From Symbiodinium natans (taxonomy: Eukaryota > Sar > Dinophyceae > Suessiales > Symbiodiniaceae), in assembly GCA_905221605.1 (NCBI GenBank), contig CAJNDS010002723.1:62001-126000 (forward strand): a stretch of 64,000 nucleotides of DNA. Direction: 5' to 3'. The notes beneath the pieces were generated by a model. It was not told the DNA's origin and searched no databases. It saw only the letters and a list, made by a program, of their open reading frames with translations. A program made the translations under genes and the position numbers. Below are positions 33,591 to 43,465 of this stretch, piece by piece; within the stretch, counting starts at the first letter, position 1, and every line of letters begins with the position of its first letter.

Positions 33591-35350
33591 GGTTGTTGTT
33601 GGTGGTTGTTGTTAATGGTTGTTGTTGTTAATGTTTGTTGTTGTTGTTGTTGTTGTTGTTGATGGTTGTTGTTGTGATGGTTGTTGTTGTGATGACTGTT
33701 GTTGCGATGATTTTTTGTTGCGATGATTGTTGTTGCGATGATTGTTGTTGCGATGATTGTTGTTGTGATGATTGTTGTTGTGATGATTGTTGTTGTGATG
33801 ATTGTTGTTGTGGTGATTGTTGTTGTGATGATTGTTGTTGTGATGATTGTTGTTGTTGTTGTTGCTGCTGCTGTTGTTGGTGCATTCACGGAAATTAAAC
33901 TATTTCAAAAAAGATTTCTGTGTCTTGAGAAAGTCATAGAAGGTTTGTTGTTGTGGTCGTCGTTGTCGTCTTCGAAATCGTCGTCGTTGTCGTTGTGGTT
34001 GTGGTGGTGGTCGTTGTGAGAACTCACAACAAGAACGCGCGAACTACCATGAAGATGCCACCAGCTTAACAGGAAGACAAAGCCTGTGATGCTAGTTGCA
34101 TGCCTGCAGCCCGTGCAGGTTCCGCCTTCATCATCTTTCCCAGGGGTGCAGATAGGCGCCTTGCTCGCAGAGAGTGCAGCTCCCGTGTCCCATGAACACA
34201 CCAGAGTCTGCGTTGCTGGGAGGGCAGTCTGAGGCAGTCTGAAGCAACTTTGGAATTTCTTGGTGCTCTGCACGCAGCTGTCCGGGTCTTTCAGGAATTG
34301 GCACCGAGAAGTTAGGAAAACAAACGTTAACAATTGCAACACTGTTCTAAGTGCTCCATGAGACTCTAAGTTATTTTTACAACAGCCTTAGCTGGAGCAC
34401 TTGAAGCTGTTTGTTGAGCGGACTCGAGGCACGCAGTCATGCATGTAATCAGCAATGCTAAACTTCAGTACTTTGCTTCTGTTCAGGGTTTTCAGGGTCT
34501 GCGTTTTTCGGATGGTAAGGGCTGAGGTCTCAATACTTTAGAGTTGAGATGTCGGACTAGTAAGCATCTCGAGGGTATGTGGCACATGGCGGGACACACG
34601 CTTCGCAACACTTCAATACTTCACTCAACGCAGATGGCAAGATGCAGAAGAGGATTTCGGGTCTTTTGACTCTAGGGCGACGAGAACTTCAGTTTTACAG
34701 GGTCAGGGTTGGTCGTTTTGTTGCGGGCCTTTGAGGGCTAGGGTTAGGCTGGGTTTTAGGGCCTAGAACCTGTTGGGATTTAAGGTTTGAGGGTCAAAGC
34801 TTCAGGTTTCCCATGCTTCAAGCGGGATTCGAGGGTTCTGATGGGTTCTGTTCAGTATCAAGGTCCTTGACCTTCCTGTCTTCCTATCTTCCTCCTCTTG
34901 CACAAACAAAAGAGGCAAAAAGTAAGCGGCGTTGAAAGAGAGTCAGTCAATGTCCTGCGGTTTAGGTCTGCACGGTGCCCAAGCAATCAAAAGAAAGTGC
35001 AAGCACCAGCATAGCACAGCACACGACCCAAAAGAGACCCCGTCGGCAGCACAGGCCGGGACTCAGAATGGCAGAGACCCGCATCCAGTCTCCCAATGTC
35101 ACCCAAACTGCTAAGCCTCAGGCAAATCCTGAAAAGCTCAGCTACCACCACACCCCACCCGCCTCTGAAACCTAAAGTTACAGGGGCCCGGCAACTGCAG
35201 TCACATGTCGGTCCTGCCTACTGCATCGTAAGGAGCAGAAAAACATCGCAATGCTCGCAATGCTACCATCATGTAAACATGCCAGGCCGTCATGTCGAAC
35301 TTCACTTCGTTCACTCCGTTTGGGCTGTCCGCTTCCACTCTGACTGGCAC
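31000..35350 (-). CDS. SUMO-like module 5, four exons with a 2.9-kb intron
   Basis: Exon a about 35350-35292 (VPVRVEADSPNGVNEVKFDM), b1 34159-34126 (RLSAPLGKMMK), b2 31251-31177 (AWCSHHGLALDQAKFLFKGK) and c from 31068 (DTLMSLGCTSGEITFRAA). Joining them gives a clean SUMO-like domain in one frame. Donors are GA after a, GC after b1 and GA after b2. FLFKGKEL matches the FLF-G strand of SUMO most closely of all the modules. The b1-b2 intron is 2.9 kb and holds simple repeats, including the long TTG tract. Confidence 0.75.
31790..31975. repeat. Duplicated motif with terminal hairpin
   Basis: AATCCTGAGGGACTCTGTTG plus GGGAGCCGGACCCC occurs at 31792 and 31917. After the second copy, AGAGTCTCTCAGGATTG inverts the start, giving a hairpin of about 16 bp. 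Confidence 0.65.
32345..32610. repeat. Tandem repeat of about 120 bp, two degenerate copies
   Basis: GAATTTCGTGCTC, ACATGGTTT, TTGGTTTTACCAATGTTT and CCTTCAAAAACATTGG recur in the same order in 32352-32470 and 32467-32600, with internal inverted parts (ACCAATGTT / AACATTGGT). Confidence 0.65.
32740..33060. repeat. AT-rich degenerate repeats
   Basis: Variants of GGATTCCTATTGGTTTTAG recur about every 40-50 bp. Non-coding. Confidence 0.5.
33386..33875. repeat. (TTG)n tract with a derived TGATTGTTGTTG array
   Basis: 33386-33660 is almost pure TTG/GTT. From 33715 to 33870 a 12-bp unit (GATGATTGTTGT) is repeated about 13 times. Poly-Leu, poly-Thr, poly-Gln and Cys-rich open frames across it are artefacts. 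It lies inside the large intron of SUMO-like module 5. Confidence 0.95.
34170..35280. other. Intron-like stretch without further features
   Basis: Lies between exons a and b1 of module 5. Degenerate TTTAGGG-like words are scattered through 34690-34800. No coding segment recognised. Confidence 0.4.
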
Positions 35351-36159
35351 GCTGCCATTCCTTTGGGCAGCACAGAAAAGCACGAAGCTGCCGCTAAGCC
35401 GCTAAGCTGCCCCACGGCATCAACACCATGAACTGTCAGCAAGTGCAGATAAGGATCGGATCAGCGAGAGGTGCCTCCTCAGCTTTGACAACGACAAGGA
35501 TGGCAGCTGAAATGGTGCAGTTTACAGCTGCAGCCGTTCTAGCAGCCTTCTATGCACAGGACTGGGCAAGGAGTGAGGACATTGGAATGGGTCGAATGGG
35601 TCGATGCAGGACATATATCCTGTCCTCATGGGCTTTCCCCTATCCCACGTCCTTCCTTCCCTCAGCCGTAGTAAGAACAAGAAAGTGCAGTAGTGACGAA
35701 GAGCAACATTAAAACGAAAAACGAAAACAACAAGAATTAATGCGACAAGGGCAATACCAGCAATAACAACACAGCAGAATGAACAAGAGCAACACCAATG
35801 ACAGGAACAAGAACCAGGTTTTCACCACTCCGAACAGAAGAATCACAACAAGCAAGTCACAAAATGATGCCGGCAACCCCACAACTGAAACTGTGTGTGC
35901 AAGCACTCACCTTATTGCGGCATCCACGAGAAATTGCTCCATCATCCTCAAGCAAGTCCCAAGCGGAAGGAAAGCAAGCATGGTGCGCAGCAGCGTGCGG
36001 CATCTGCTGACGAAGATACTGAATGGACATGCACCATGAGCACCTGTGCAATGCATGTAAAGGCTGTGAAGGTCAGCAGGCAAAAGGGCCATGACAACAC
36101 TTTCACCACACCGATGGACCGAATGAAATCTGAGGCCGGCGCAAGGCCTGGTGACCAAC

Positions 36160-37339
36160 CTCTGCTAGCTGGTGTCTCATCAGAAGCAATGTCTCCTGCG
36201 CGAAGGCCCTGAGCATCCTTGTTGGTGAGCTCGAATCGCAGGTGCTGAGGCTTGCGCTGTCGATGCTGCCGCCATGCAGTCATCATCCGATGAAATGCTG
36301 TCGAAGGCCGCATCCAGAACTCAAGGCACTCCTCATTGTCATAGACTTTACAGAGCACACGGCCGGGTCGGTCCTGGTCTGGCTGCTCCTGGCCGGTACT
36401 TGCCGATTCACTTGCTCGTGTCTGTGCAAGCGGGTCGCTGATGTGGAAGGCTTCCAAGGTCACCTCTGCACCTGCTGCCCAGCCGTGTGTGGCTGGGGTG
36501 TCACTGCCGTCAACAGCTTTCCCTTTGCAGAAAATGACCACGGTATCTGCAGCGAGACCATGATGCTTGCACCAGGCAGCAATGACTTTACTCAAGGGCG
36601 CATAGAGTTTGGTCCAGAAACTCAATCCGGCTTCGGATTTCAGACGCTCGCTGAGGATGTTCTGCGCGGCAACTCGGACTTGAACACGCGGTACTGAAGG
36701 CTTTGGGGCAACTTCTCTAGGCCCCACCTTCACCTCCTTCACCTCCTTGGCTGGGATTTGCATATCAGGCAGCTTGAGCGCATCTGGTTGCACTGGTTGC
36801 GTCGTGCTTTTTGGATCTGCCCGGATGTCAATCACGTCCTCTTGTGGTAGAGTTGCACCCAGCAGTCCGCACAACGTATCTAGAGGTGCAAGTTCACGCT
36901 GAGATTCCATCCTGAAACAAACGTCAGCCAAATCAATGCCTTGCCTGCTGCACCAATCGACCATCAATCCCCGCAGGGCTGCATTTGGCGACACACAGAA
37001 AACCAGCGAGCTTGAAACACTGTCGCTGTCATTGCGCCATGCTGTCACTCGCACGTGCTGCAAGCCATCCGGAACTGCGCTGGCAAGTTGATCAAGTTGA
37101 TCATGCTCCTGCCCCGCTGCTGTCCAGGCTCTTTCCTCCTCTGCAGTCGCCCCGGTCGTCAGCGAAATCCTTATGCGGGCTGGGGTGCCAAGTGGGCCAA
37201 GCGCAGATTGCGCGGGGCTCTGATCCAGCGGCAGCAAGTCACCGGAGTCCCTCGCGAGGCACAGGCTGCCTTCATGCAGCCGATGCTCCTTTGCCCAAGC
37301 AGCAACCAGTTTTCGCCAGGGTGCCTTGGCGACACCAAC
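36160..37339 (-). CDS. Long exon with three to four SUMO-like domains
   Basis: An uninterrupted minus frame (a 429-codon frame from 37237, extended upstream to an acceptor TTTAG ending at 37340) contains successive ubiquitin-fold units. A partial first has WRKLVAAWAKEHRLHEGSL. The second has LRGLMVDWCSRQGIDLADVC and DTLCGLLGATLPQEDVIDI. The third has LSKVIAAWCKHHGLAADTVV and DTPATHGWAAGAEVTLEAF. The fourth has FHRMMTAWRQHRQRKPQHLR and DETPASRGW. Pro/Lys-rich linkers separate them (IPAKEVKEVKVGPREVAPKP). Unlike the modules downstream, these are not split by introns. The frame below about 36160 looks intronic. A possible further exon ends at a canonical donor (AATAAG/GTGAGT) near 35900. Role: probably protein-protein interaction; the function is unknown. 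Confidence 0.75.
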
Positions 37340-37739
37340 CTAAACCCCGGATACCTGCATCCCACTGCCATTGCATGCCACTGCATGCCATGTTGCCGAC
37401 CCGCGCAACCAGTAACAATGCCGCCAGAAGTGGCCAGCTTTTTCGGGCCCCAAAGCCCTGCCAGTCCAGCCTTGTGGCAGCAGCTGGACCTCGCGTGTCG
37501 CATTGATGGAAGCCCCCAAGCCCCCAAGGCCCGGATAATGCGGAGCCGCTGCAGAAATAAGGCGCCCCGTCTAAGCCCGTCTACCAGGAAAGGTGGAGGA
37601 AATCGGGGGGCACTCTGGCACTCCGCTGATAAACATAATATCAAACAAAACCGGGCGGGCGGGTGCCACCATGTATGGCCCACGTGATGGTGACTGTGAA
37701 GGATAGTGAGTGCGGGTGCCAGGTGCGGCCCAGGAGTGT

Positions 37740-37945
37740 GTTAAGAAATTTTATTAATTAAGAAATCTGGACCTGAACCGGCCACGCATTTTAAAATCCA
37801 GGGCCTCGCGGGCTCGCCCCAAAAAATTCCGCCGAGGAAGTATTAAGTAACGTTCTCTGTCATATTTACCAAGAACCCAAGAAACTGCAAGCCTCAAACC
37901 CTCTAATCCCTTAAGCCCCGTAGTCTCAACCTAAAGCCTCTGCAA
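37740..37945. other. Short unique AT-rich stretch
   Basis: Lies between the SUMO-like gene and the hairpin array; nothing recognisable. Confidence 0.4.
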
Positions 37946-38224
37946 AAAGAGGCCCGGCACAAAAAGTCACCTTTTTTGAGGTGCTTGGGGCCGGAAAGGC
38001 CCAAAAAAGGTGACTTTTTGTGCCGGGCTCTTGCGGGGAAGAGGCCCGGCACAAAAAGTCACCTTTTTTGAGGTGTTTCAGGCTGGAAAGGCCCAAAAAA
38101 GGTGACTTTTTGTGCCGGGCTCTTGCGGGGAAGAGGCCCGGCACAAAAAGTCACCTTTCACGGCAAAACCTTTTCCATTGTAGCAAAGTAGTAAATACAC
38201 ATCATTCTCTTGAGGGTTTCAGAG

Positions 38225-38330
38225 TCCGAATAGCTCAGTGGCAAAGCAACAGTCCTTGATGCCAATGGGCACCAGTTCGAACCCCGCCGGGTTCATTTTG
38301 TGTCGGGCGGGCCTGGGCTCGAACCCCACC
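38225..38330 (+). repeat. tRNA-like sequence with Pol III A and B boxes (copy 1)
   Basis: TAGCTCAGTGG (38231-38241) fits the A box and AGTTCGAACCCC (38274-38285) the B box, at tRNA-like spacing. A second B-box-like GGCTCGAACCCC follows at 38316. I could not pair an acceptor stem or a proper T stem, so this is more likely a tRNA-derived SINE head or tRNA pseudogene than a working tRNA. Confidence 0.5.
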
Positions 38331-39134
38331 GGTTACATTTTGTGTGGGGGTTGTTCTGGGCCTGGTTTTGCTCTTCTTTCGCGATTGCCATGGAAACTGA
38401 AGTGTTTGAGGCCGGAAGGTGACTTTTTGTGCCGGGCTCATGCGGGGAAGAGGCCCGGCACAAAAAGTCACCTTTTTTGAGGTGTTTCAGGCCGGAAGGT
38501 GACTTTTTGTGCCGGGCTCATGCGGGGAAGAGGCCCGGCACAAAAAGTCACCTTTTTGAGGTGCTTGGGGCCGGAAAGGCCCAAAAAAGGTGACTTTTTG
38601 TGCCGGGCTCTTGCGGGGATGCCGGGCTCTTGCGGGGAAGCCTTCAAGGGCTCAGGGCTCAGGGCTCAGAGCTCAGGGCTCAGGCCTTATAGCTTATAGG
38701 GCTTAGGGGAAGAGGCCCGGCACAAAAAGTCACCTTTTTTGAGGTGTTTCAGGCCAAAAGGCCCAAAAAAGGTGACTTTTTGTGCCGGGCTCTTGCGGGG
38801 AAGAGGCCCGGCACAAAAAGTCACCTTTTTTGAGGTGCTTGGGGCAAAAAAGGTGACTTTTTGTGCCGGGCTCTTGCGGGGATGCCGGGCTCTTGCGGGG
38901 AAGGGCTCAGGGCTCAGGGCTCAGGGCTCGGGGCTTAGGGCTTAGGGGAAGAGGCCCGGCACAAAAAGTCACCGTTTTCGAGGTGTTTCAGGCCGGAAAG
39001 GCCCAAAAAAGGTGACTTTTTGTGCCGGGCTCTTGCGGGGAAGAGGCCCGGCACAAAAAGTCACCTTTCACGGCAAAACCTTTTCCATTGTAGCAAAGTA
39101 GTAAATACACATCATTCTCTTGAGGGTTTCAGAG

Positions 39135-39240
39135 TCCGAATAGCTCAGTGGCAAAGCAACAGTCCTTGATGCCAATGGGCACCAGTTCGAACCCCGCCGG
39201 GTTCATTTTGTGTCGGGCGGGCCTGGGCTCGAACCCCACC
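39135..39240 (+). repeat. tRNA-like sequence (copy 2)
   Basis: Exact repeat of copy 1 at an offset of 910 bp, within the internal duplication of the hairpin array. Confidence 0.5.
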
Positions 39241-39802
39241 GGTTACATTTTGTGTGGGGGTTGTTCTGGGCCTGGTTTTGCTCTTCTTTCGCGATTGCCA
39301 TAGAAACTGAGGTGTTTGAGGCCGGAAGGTGACTTTTTGTGCCGGGCTCATGTGGGGAAGAGGCCCGGCACAAATTTTTTTGAGGTGTTTCAGGCCGGAA
39401 GGTGACTTTTTGTGCCGGGCTCATGCGGGGAAGAGGCCCGGCACAAAAAGTCACCTTTTTTGAGGTGCTTGGGGCCGGAAAGGCCCAAAAAAGGTGACTT
39501 TTTGTGCCGGGCTCTTGCGGGGATGCCGGGCTCTTGCGGGGAAGCCTTTAAGGGCTCAGGGCTCAGGGCTCAGGGGAAGAGGCCCGGCACAAAAAGTCAC
39601 CTTTTTTGAGGTGTTTCAGGCCGGAAAGGCCCAAAAAAGGTGACTTTTTGTGCCGGGCTCTTGCGGGGAAGCCCGGCACAGGTCAGGGCTCAGGGCTCAG
39701 GGCTTAGGGGAAGAGGCCCGGCACAAAAAGTCACCTTTTTTGAGGTGTTTCAGGCCGGAAAGGCCCAAAAAAGGTGACTTTTTGTGCCGGGCCTCTTCCC
39801 CG

Positions 39803-39860
39803 CGTTTAGGGTTTAGGGTTTAGGGTGTAGGGTTTAGGGTTTAGGGTTTAGGGTTTAGAG
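39803..39860 (+). repeat. Short interstitial TTTAGGG telomere-like tract
   Basis: About eight TTTAGGG units with one variant (GTGTAGGG), directly after the last hairpin arm. Confidence 0.85.
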
Positions 39861-40530
39861 CTTAGAGCACACCGAAAAGCTCTACACTGGTGAGTTACAT
39901 GTTCCCCAACTCTGTCCCTATACTCACCTCTAATCAACCCTCGAATAAGAAACATATTTCAGGGTCTGGTTCAAACCTAACTTTCTTATTTCCATTTGGG
40001 GTTTTAAGAAATTTCGAAACCCTGGCTGAAAAAGGCAGATTTCTTATTAGAAGCCTCAGCCGTGGGGGGTTTCTGGTCTATGACTGGGATTGCGTGCCCC
40101 ACGAGGACCCCGACTGTCTTGCTGAACATACCCCTGCCCTGAGCAGAGATTCTCTCTTCGGAGAGGGAGCGCGGGTCATGGTGAGTACGGGTGCACTTGG
40201 ACAGCCTTGACGGACATCTTTCGCTGGGGCGGCAGGAACCTGAACTCCAACCTAAGCCCCGATGACGCAAAGCTGTCCCCAGCCGCTATCCTTCCCTCAC
40301 CTCCATCACTCTAACACATCCCGGCATCCGGCATCCCTCAGGCGACCGAAGCCTTTTGCGGCGTTCCCAAATTCAACGCACGCCTGAAATCACGAATTGT
40401 TTCTTGAAATCCCAAAACGGTCGACTACTGTCCGGGCTGAGCCGTGGAACTGGACAGTTGCAACACCGGAACAAAGCCAAATCAAAATCGCAACAACACA
40501 CCGAGCTGTTGGAATCGAATGGGAAACTGC
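39861..40530. other. No supportable gene
   Basis: Short frames on both strands without a domain. Ends at the poly-C run at 40534. Confidence 0.4.
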
Positions 40531-40533
40531 TAC

Positions 40534-40556
40534 CCCCCCCCCCCCCCCCCCCCCCA
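40534..40556. repeat. Poly-C homopolymer
   Basis: About 22 C in a row. Confidence 0.95.
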
Positions 40557-40869
40557 CGCACACCATGAACTCTTGCCGCCCACAGCCACCAGCTAACCTG
40601 TGGTTATCCTCTAAACACGAGGTACAAGTATACAAGTACATGCAACGGGGGAAGGGGGGTCGAGAAACATCACGTTCGGACTCGAGTGTGCATCCTTGAA
40701 AAGTTCCCGGGACTTCCTTGTCCAGCGAGCCCTGGGATGCGCACTGGACGCTGAACATGATGTTTATTGGATCCGGCGCGTGCCGAAAAGAGCGCCGTGT
40801 TAAGACTCCAGTTTGCGCCATCCTTTTTTGATTTTTGAGACGGCTTTTTGTCATTTCGAGTTTATACAA

Positions 40870-41900
40870 TGTCAGTAATGCCTTCTTATGTTGTTGTTTA
40901 GGGCTTTCTTCTCGCTGTCTAGGGTATTGTGTTGTGTTTTGTTGTTTTGGATAGGATTGTTTGTCATGGACTACATGCTGTTTGTTTCTTAGGGTTTCTT
41001 TTTGGTTGTTCTGCTTAGAATGTTTTTAGCTTTCTATGTTGTTTTTCGGCTCCCTGTTTTTCCTGACTCGTTTGGTTTCTTATTGGGATTTTCTCTTTAG
41101 GTAACAGGGTTTTTGTTTTCTAGCACAGCAGGCCCAAACTTTCAGGATGTCTCTGCCTAGGGTCGAAAAATGTTATCTCTCTCCGTGTTCCCTTTTTCCA
41201 CTCCTTGGGGTCTTCTTTTTGCTTTTTTTTTTCTACTCCTTGGGGTTTGTCCAGGGTCAAGAATGTGATCTCTCGCTATGTCTTTTTCAACTCCTCAGGG
41301 CTTTCTTGTTGCTATAGTTGTTCCTACTCCAAAGGGTTTCTTTTTTGGAAACCTTTGAAAACATGCTAGCGTAAAAAAGATTGTTTGTCACGAGCTTTCT
41401 GTTGTTGATTTGCAGTCCATAGGTTTGCTGTATTGGTTTCTTTGTTTAGAGTGTTTAGATTTCCTATGTTGTTTTTCCTAACTCCTAGGGTTTCATCTTT
41501 GCTTTCTTTTGTTTAGGAAACTTCTGGTTTTCTGGGACATGTAGTTTTTCTCAGTCCTGAGGGCTTCTGATTGGTATGTTTGCTAAGAATGCTTTGTCTT
41601 TCTGTGTTGTTCTTCCTGGCTCCGTGTTTTAAAACGGTTTTTCTGTTTAGGAAACAGGGCTTTCAGTTCTCTGTTCAGGAAAGGATTGTCTGTCACCTAC
41701 TGCTTGAGAAACAGGGGCTTTCCGTTCTCTGTTTAGGAAAGGATTGTCTGTCACCTACTACATGTTCTTTTTCCTACTCCTTAGCATATGTTTTTGGGTT
41801 ATTCTGTTTGGAATGTTTGTTTAGGAAAGGATTGTTTGTCATCAACTACATGTTTGTGCTTTTTGCTTTTCGGTCTTAAGGGGTTTCTTTCTGGTTTTTC
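40870..41900. repeat. T-rich degenerate repeat field
   Basis: The phrases GTTTAGGAAAGGATTGTCTG with TCACCTACTACATG, and CCTACTCCTTAGGGTTTCTT, recur with variation about every 80-150 bp. Plus-strand frames through it are hydrophobic (F/L/C) because of the T richness and are not evidence of a membrane protein. Confidence 0.65.
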
Positions 41901-42012
41901 GGTTAAGAATGTCGGTCTTTAGGGTTATCTTTATGTTTATCAGCTTATAGTTTTGTCTTCCTTGCTCTGCATGTGACCCTTGATCATGATTTGGCCTGAG
42001 AGTAGAGAACCT

Positions 42013-42286
42013 GTGATGTTTTATGGCAAGCTGCCAGTGCAGCTGAAACTGAAAAACTGTGTTCTCCAACTGGCGCAAATGGACTTCGGCATGGCTCACC
42101 CGGCTCACCCGACTCGCCGGGGCAAGTTTTCTGAAGTTCAGTCATCAGCCATGCACTGAGGCACTTTGTCACTGAGGCTGAGTCGAGCATGGCTTCTTCG
42201 GGCGGCATCCGAAGACCATTGGCAGCGTGGCGCATCTCGAAGTCTGAAACCATCCGTGCAGCAACCTCCAATGCTGTGCAAAAAAA
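42013..42286 (-). CDS. Candidate exons, possibly 5' part of the SUMO-like gene
   Basis: Exon 1 (about 42286-42123) starts after a clear polypyrimidine tract and acceptor (TTTTTTTTGCACAG) and encodes LEVAARMVSDFEMRHAANGL and SVTKCLSAWLMTELQK, ending at a GT donor (GTGAGCC). A second segment near 42085-42040 encodes VHLRQLENTVFQFQL, which resembles exon a (strands 1-2) of the SUMO-like modules. Strand and style agree with the gene at 14.6-37.3 kb, but 4.7 kb of repeats separate them, so the link is inference. Confidence 0.4.
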
Positions 42287-42539
42287 ATGGGGGAGGCCAG
42301 GATGCTTTGCAAGAGGGCATAGAAAGGGGGACACAGAGTGGTTCAAGGCCAAAAGAGTTGCCAGGATTGCAACGATAAAAAAGCAGCGCCAGCAACGCCA
42401 GCCGGTGTCAAGCCCAAGGATGCAAGAGTGTTGCGCGTGAACGTACTGCAATATGTTGTTTGAAAGCACCAGCATGCACGACGAGATCTCAGATTGGTAG
42501 CATGTGAACGTGCGAGCAAACCAAGATGGCATGCGAAAG

Positions 42540-43310
42540 CTGGCCGGGCCTCACTGCCTTGCGCCATGTGGCACGCACATGCCTTTCAGAGAACCATGTG
42601 GCTGCGACGACGCTGGATACGATGGTCTGCAGTCAGATGGGCTGCGCGTTGATTCTATAGTATAGAAAAACATGGAATGTTCTTTATGCCCATGGAGCAT
42701 TGATGTTTGAGCCCCAAGAAAACTCATACTGCCATTCATTGCTGAAAAAAGCGCACAATGCTCAGATCAAGACACGACTTAACAACCTGCGTTATCGCCT
42801 GCTATCACGATTGGTGAATTCAAATTCAAGCACACCAGTCCTGAGCAAGGCCCTTGCAAGTCTACAAATGCATAAACGTTCACTGAAGCATCAAATCTGA
42901 GTGGCATCTCCCCCTCGACATTGCATCCGGCATCTCCCCCTCGACATTACATCCACCAGTCCTTGACTCACACTCCCAGGTTCCCACGGAAGTCTGGCGT
43001 CTGCGGGCCGGACCGTTCAAGCCGCACGCATGTCCGCGTCCAAGGCGCACACAGCAAGTCACGGTCTTTCCCGCGTCCAGGCCGCACACACGTCTTGTTT
43101 TCATTGGTTTTTACCACGTATTTTGAAGCTTTCGGATTCCGGAAACTTCGAAATGGGTGGCTGCCCAGGGCTTTCAGAGCGCGTGCAGCTTGGAAGTGCC
43201 GCGTGCAGCTTGGAAGTGCCGGGAAGTGCCGCGTGCAGCTTGGAAGTGGCTGGGTTTAGGGTGAATTTCAAGGATCTTGGCACCCAAACGAGCCCCACGC
43301 TCGTTTGGGT
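42540..43310. other. No supportable gene
   Basis: Contains a short tandem repeat near 42901-42955 (CATCTCCCCCTCGACATT twice) and one near 43180-43250 (GCGTGCAGCTTGGAAGTGCC, three copies). No protein signal. Confidence 0.5.
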
Positions 43311-43318
43311 GCCACGAG

Positions 43319-43465
43319 TCGGGTTTAGGGCTTGGGGCTCGGGTTTAGGGGTTTAGGGGTTTAGGGGTTTAGGGTTTAGGGTTTAGGGTTTGGGGGGGTT
43401 TTGGGGTTTGGGGGGTTTTAGGGTTTAGGGTTTAGGGTTTAGGGCTTAGGGTTTAGGGTTTAGGG
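43319..43465 (+). repeat. Telomere-like TTTAGGG tract, left of the retrotransposon
   Basis: TTTAGGG units with variants (TTTAGGGG, TTTTGGGG) run up to the 5' LTR. The same tract continues at 54942 on the other side, so it is one array split by the element. Confidence 0.9.

Larger units (their letters stand above)
14578..37339 (-). other. Giant multi-module SUMO-like gene, or array of gene copies
   Basis: Minus-strand exons from 37.3 kb down to 14.6 kb encode at least 13 SUMO-like (Rad60-SLD, ubiquitin fold) domains in one orientation. In the split modules exon a gives strands 1-2 (V-V-A-G-N-ELRF-), b1 the STPL-KMM helix start, b2 the AWC-H helix end and the FLLG-E-L strand, and c the DTL-SLGC-D-I strand. 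Exons a, b1 and b2 measure 59, 34 and 75 nt with constant phases. Ala/Pro- or Lys/Pro-rich linkers follow c. Such domains act as fixed beta-grasp protein-interaction modules in the RENi/NIP45 group; a C-terminal diglycine for conjugation is not seen. One gene or several copies cannot be decided from sequence alone. A stop codon at 14578 is a candidate 3' end. Confidence 0.75.
37948..39806. repeat. Array of long perfect hairpins
   Basis: The arm GCCCGGCACAAAAAGTCACC (continuing TTTTTT) and its reverse complement alternate along the whole stretch, more than 15 arms in total, separated by loops such as TGAGGTGTTTCAGGCCGGAA and linkers such as TCTTGCGGGGAAGAG. Each pair folds into a stem of about 25 bp. 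A 910-bp internal duplication repeats a block with tRNA-like boxes (38126-38390 and 39036-39300). Short GGGCTCAGGGCTCAG tracts occur inside. Non-coding; every open frame here repeats with the DNA. Confidence 0.9.

Noticed and set aside
33314-33898. Long poly-Thr/Asn, poly-Gln, poly-Leu and Cys/Asp-rich frames
   Set aside because: Pure consequence of the TTG and TGATTGTTGTTG repeats.
38225-38297. Functional tRNA gene
   Set aside because: A and B boxes are good, but I could not form an acceptor stem or a five-base-pair T stem, so it is called tRNA-like only.
37920-39609. Many similar open frames of 60-85 codons
   Set aside because: They repeat because the hairpin array repeats; no codon conservation beyond DNA identity.
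37948-39806. CRISPR array
   Set aside because: Repeats are inverted pairs with conserved loops rather than direct repeats with unique spacers, and the window is eukaryotic with no cas genes.
40897-41879. Hydrophobic membrane protein at 41571-41879
   Set aside because: F/L/C-rich composition is explained by T-rich repeated DNA; neighbouring repeats give similar peptides.
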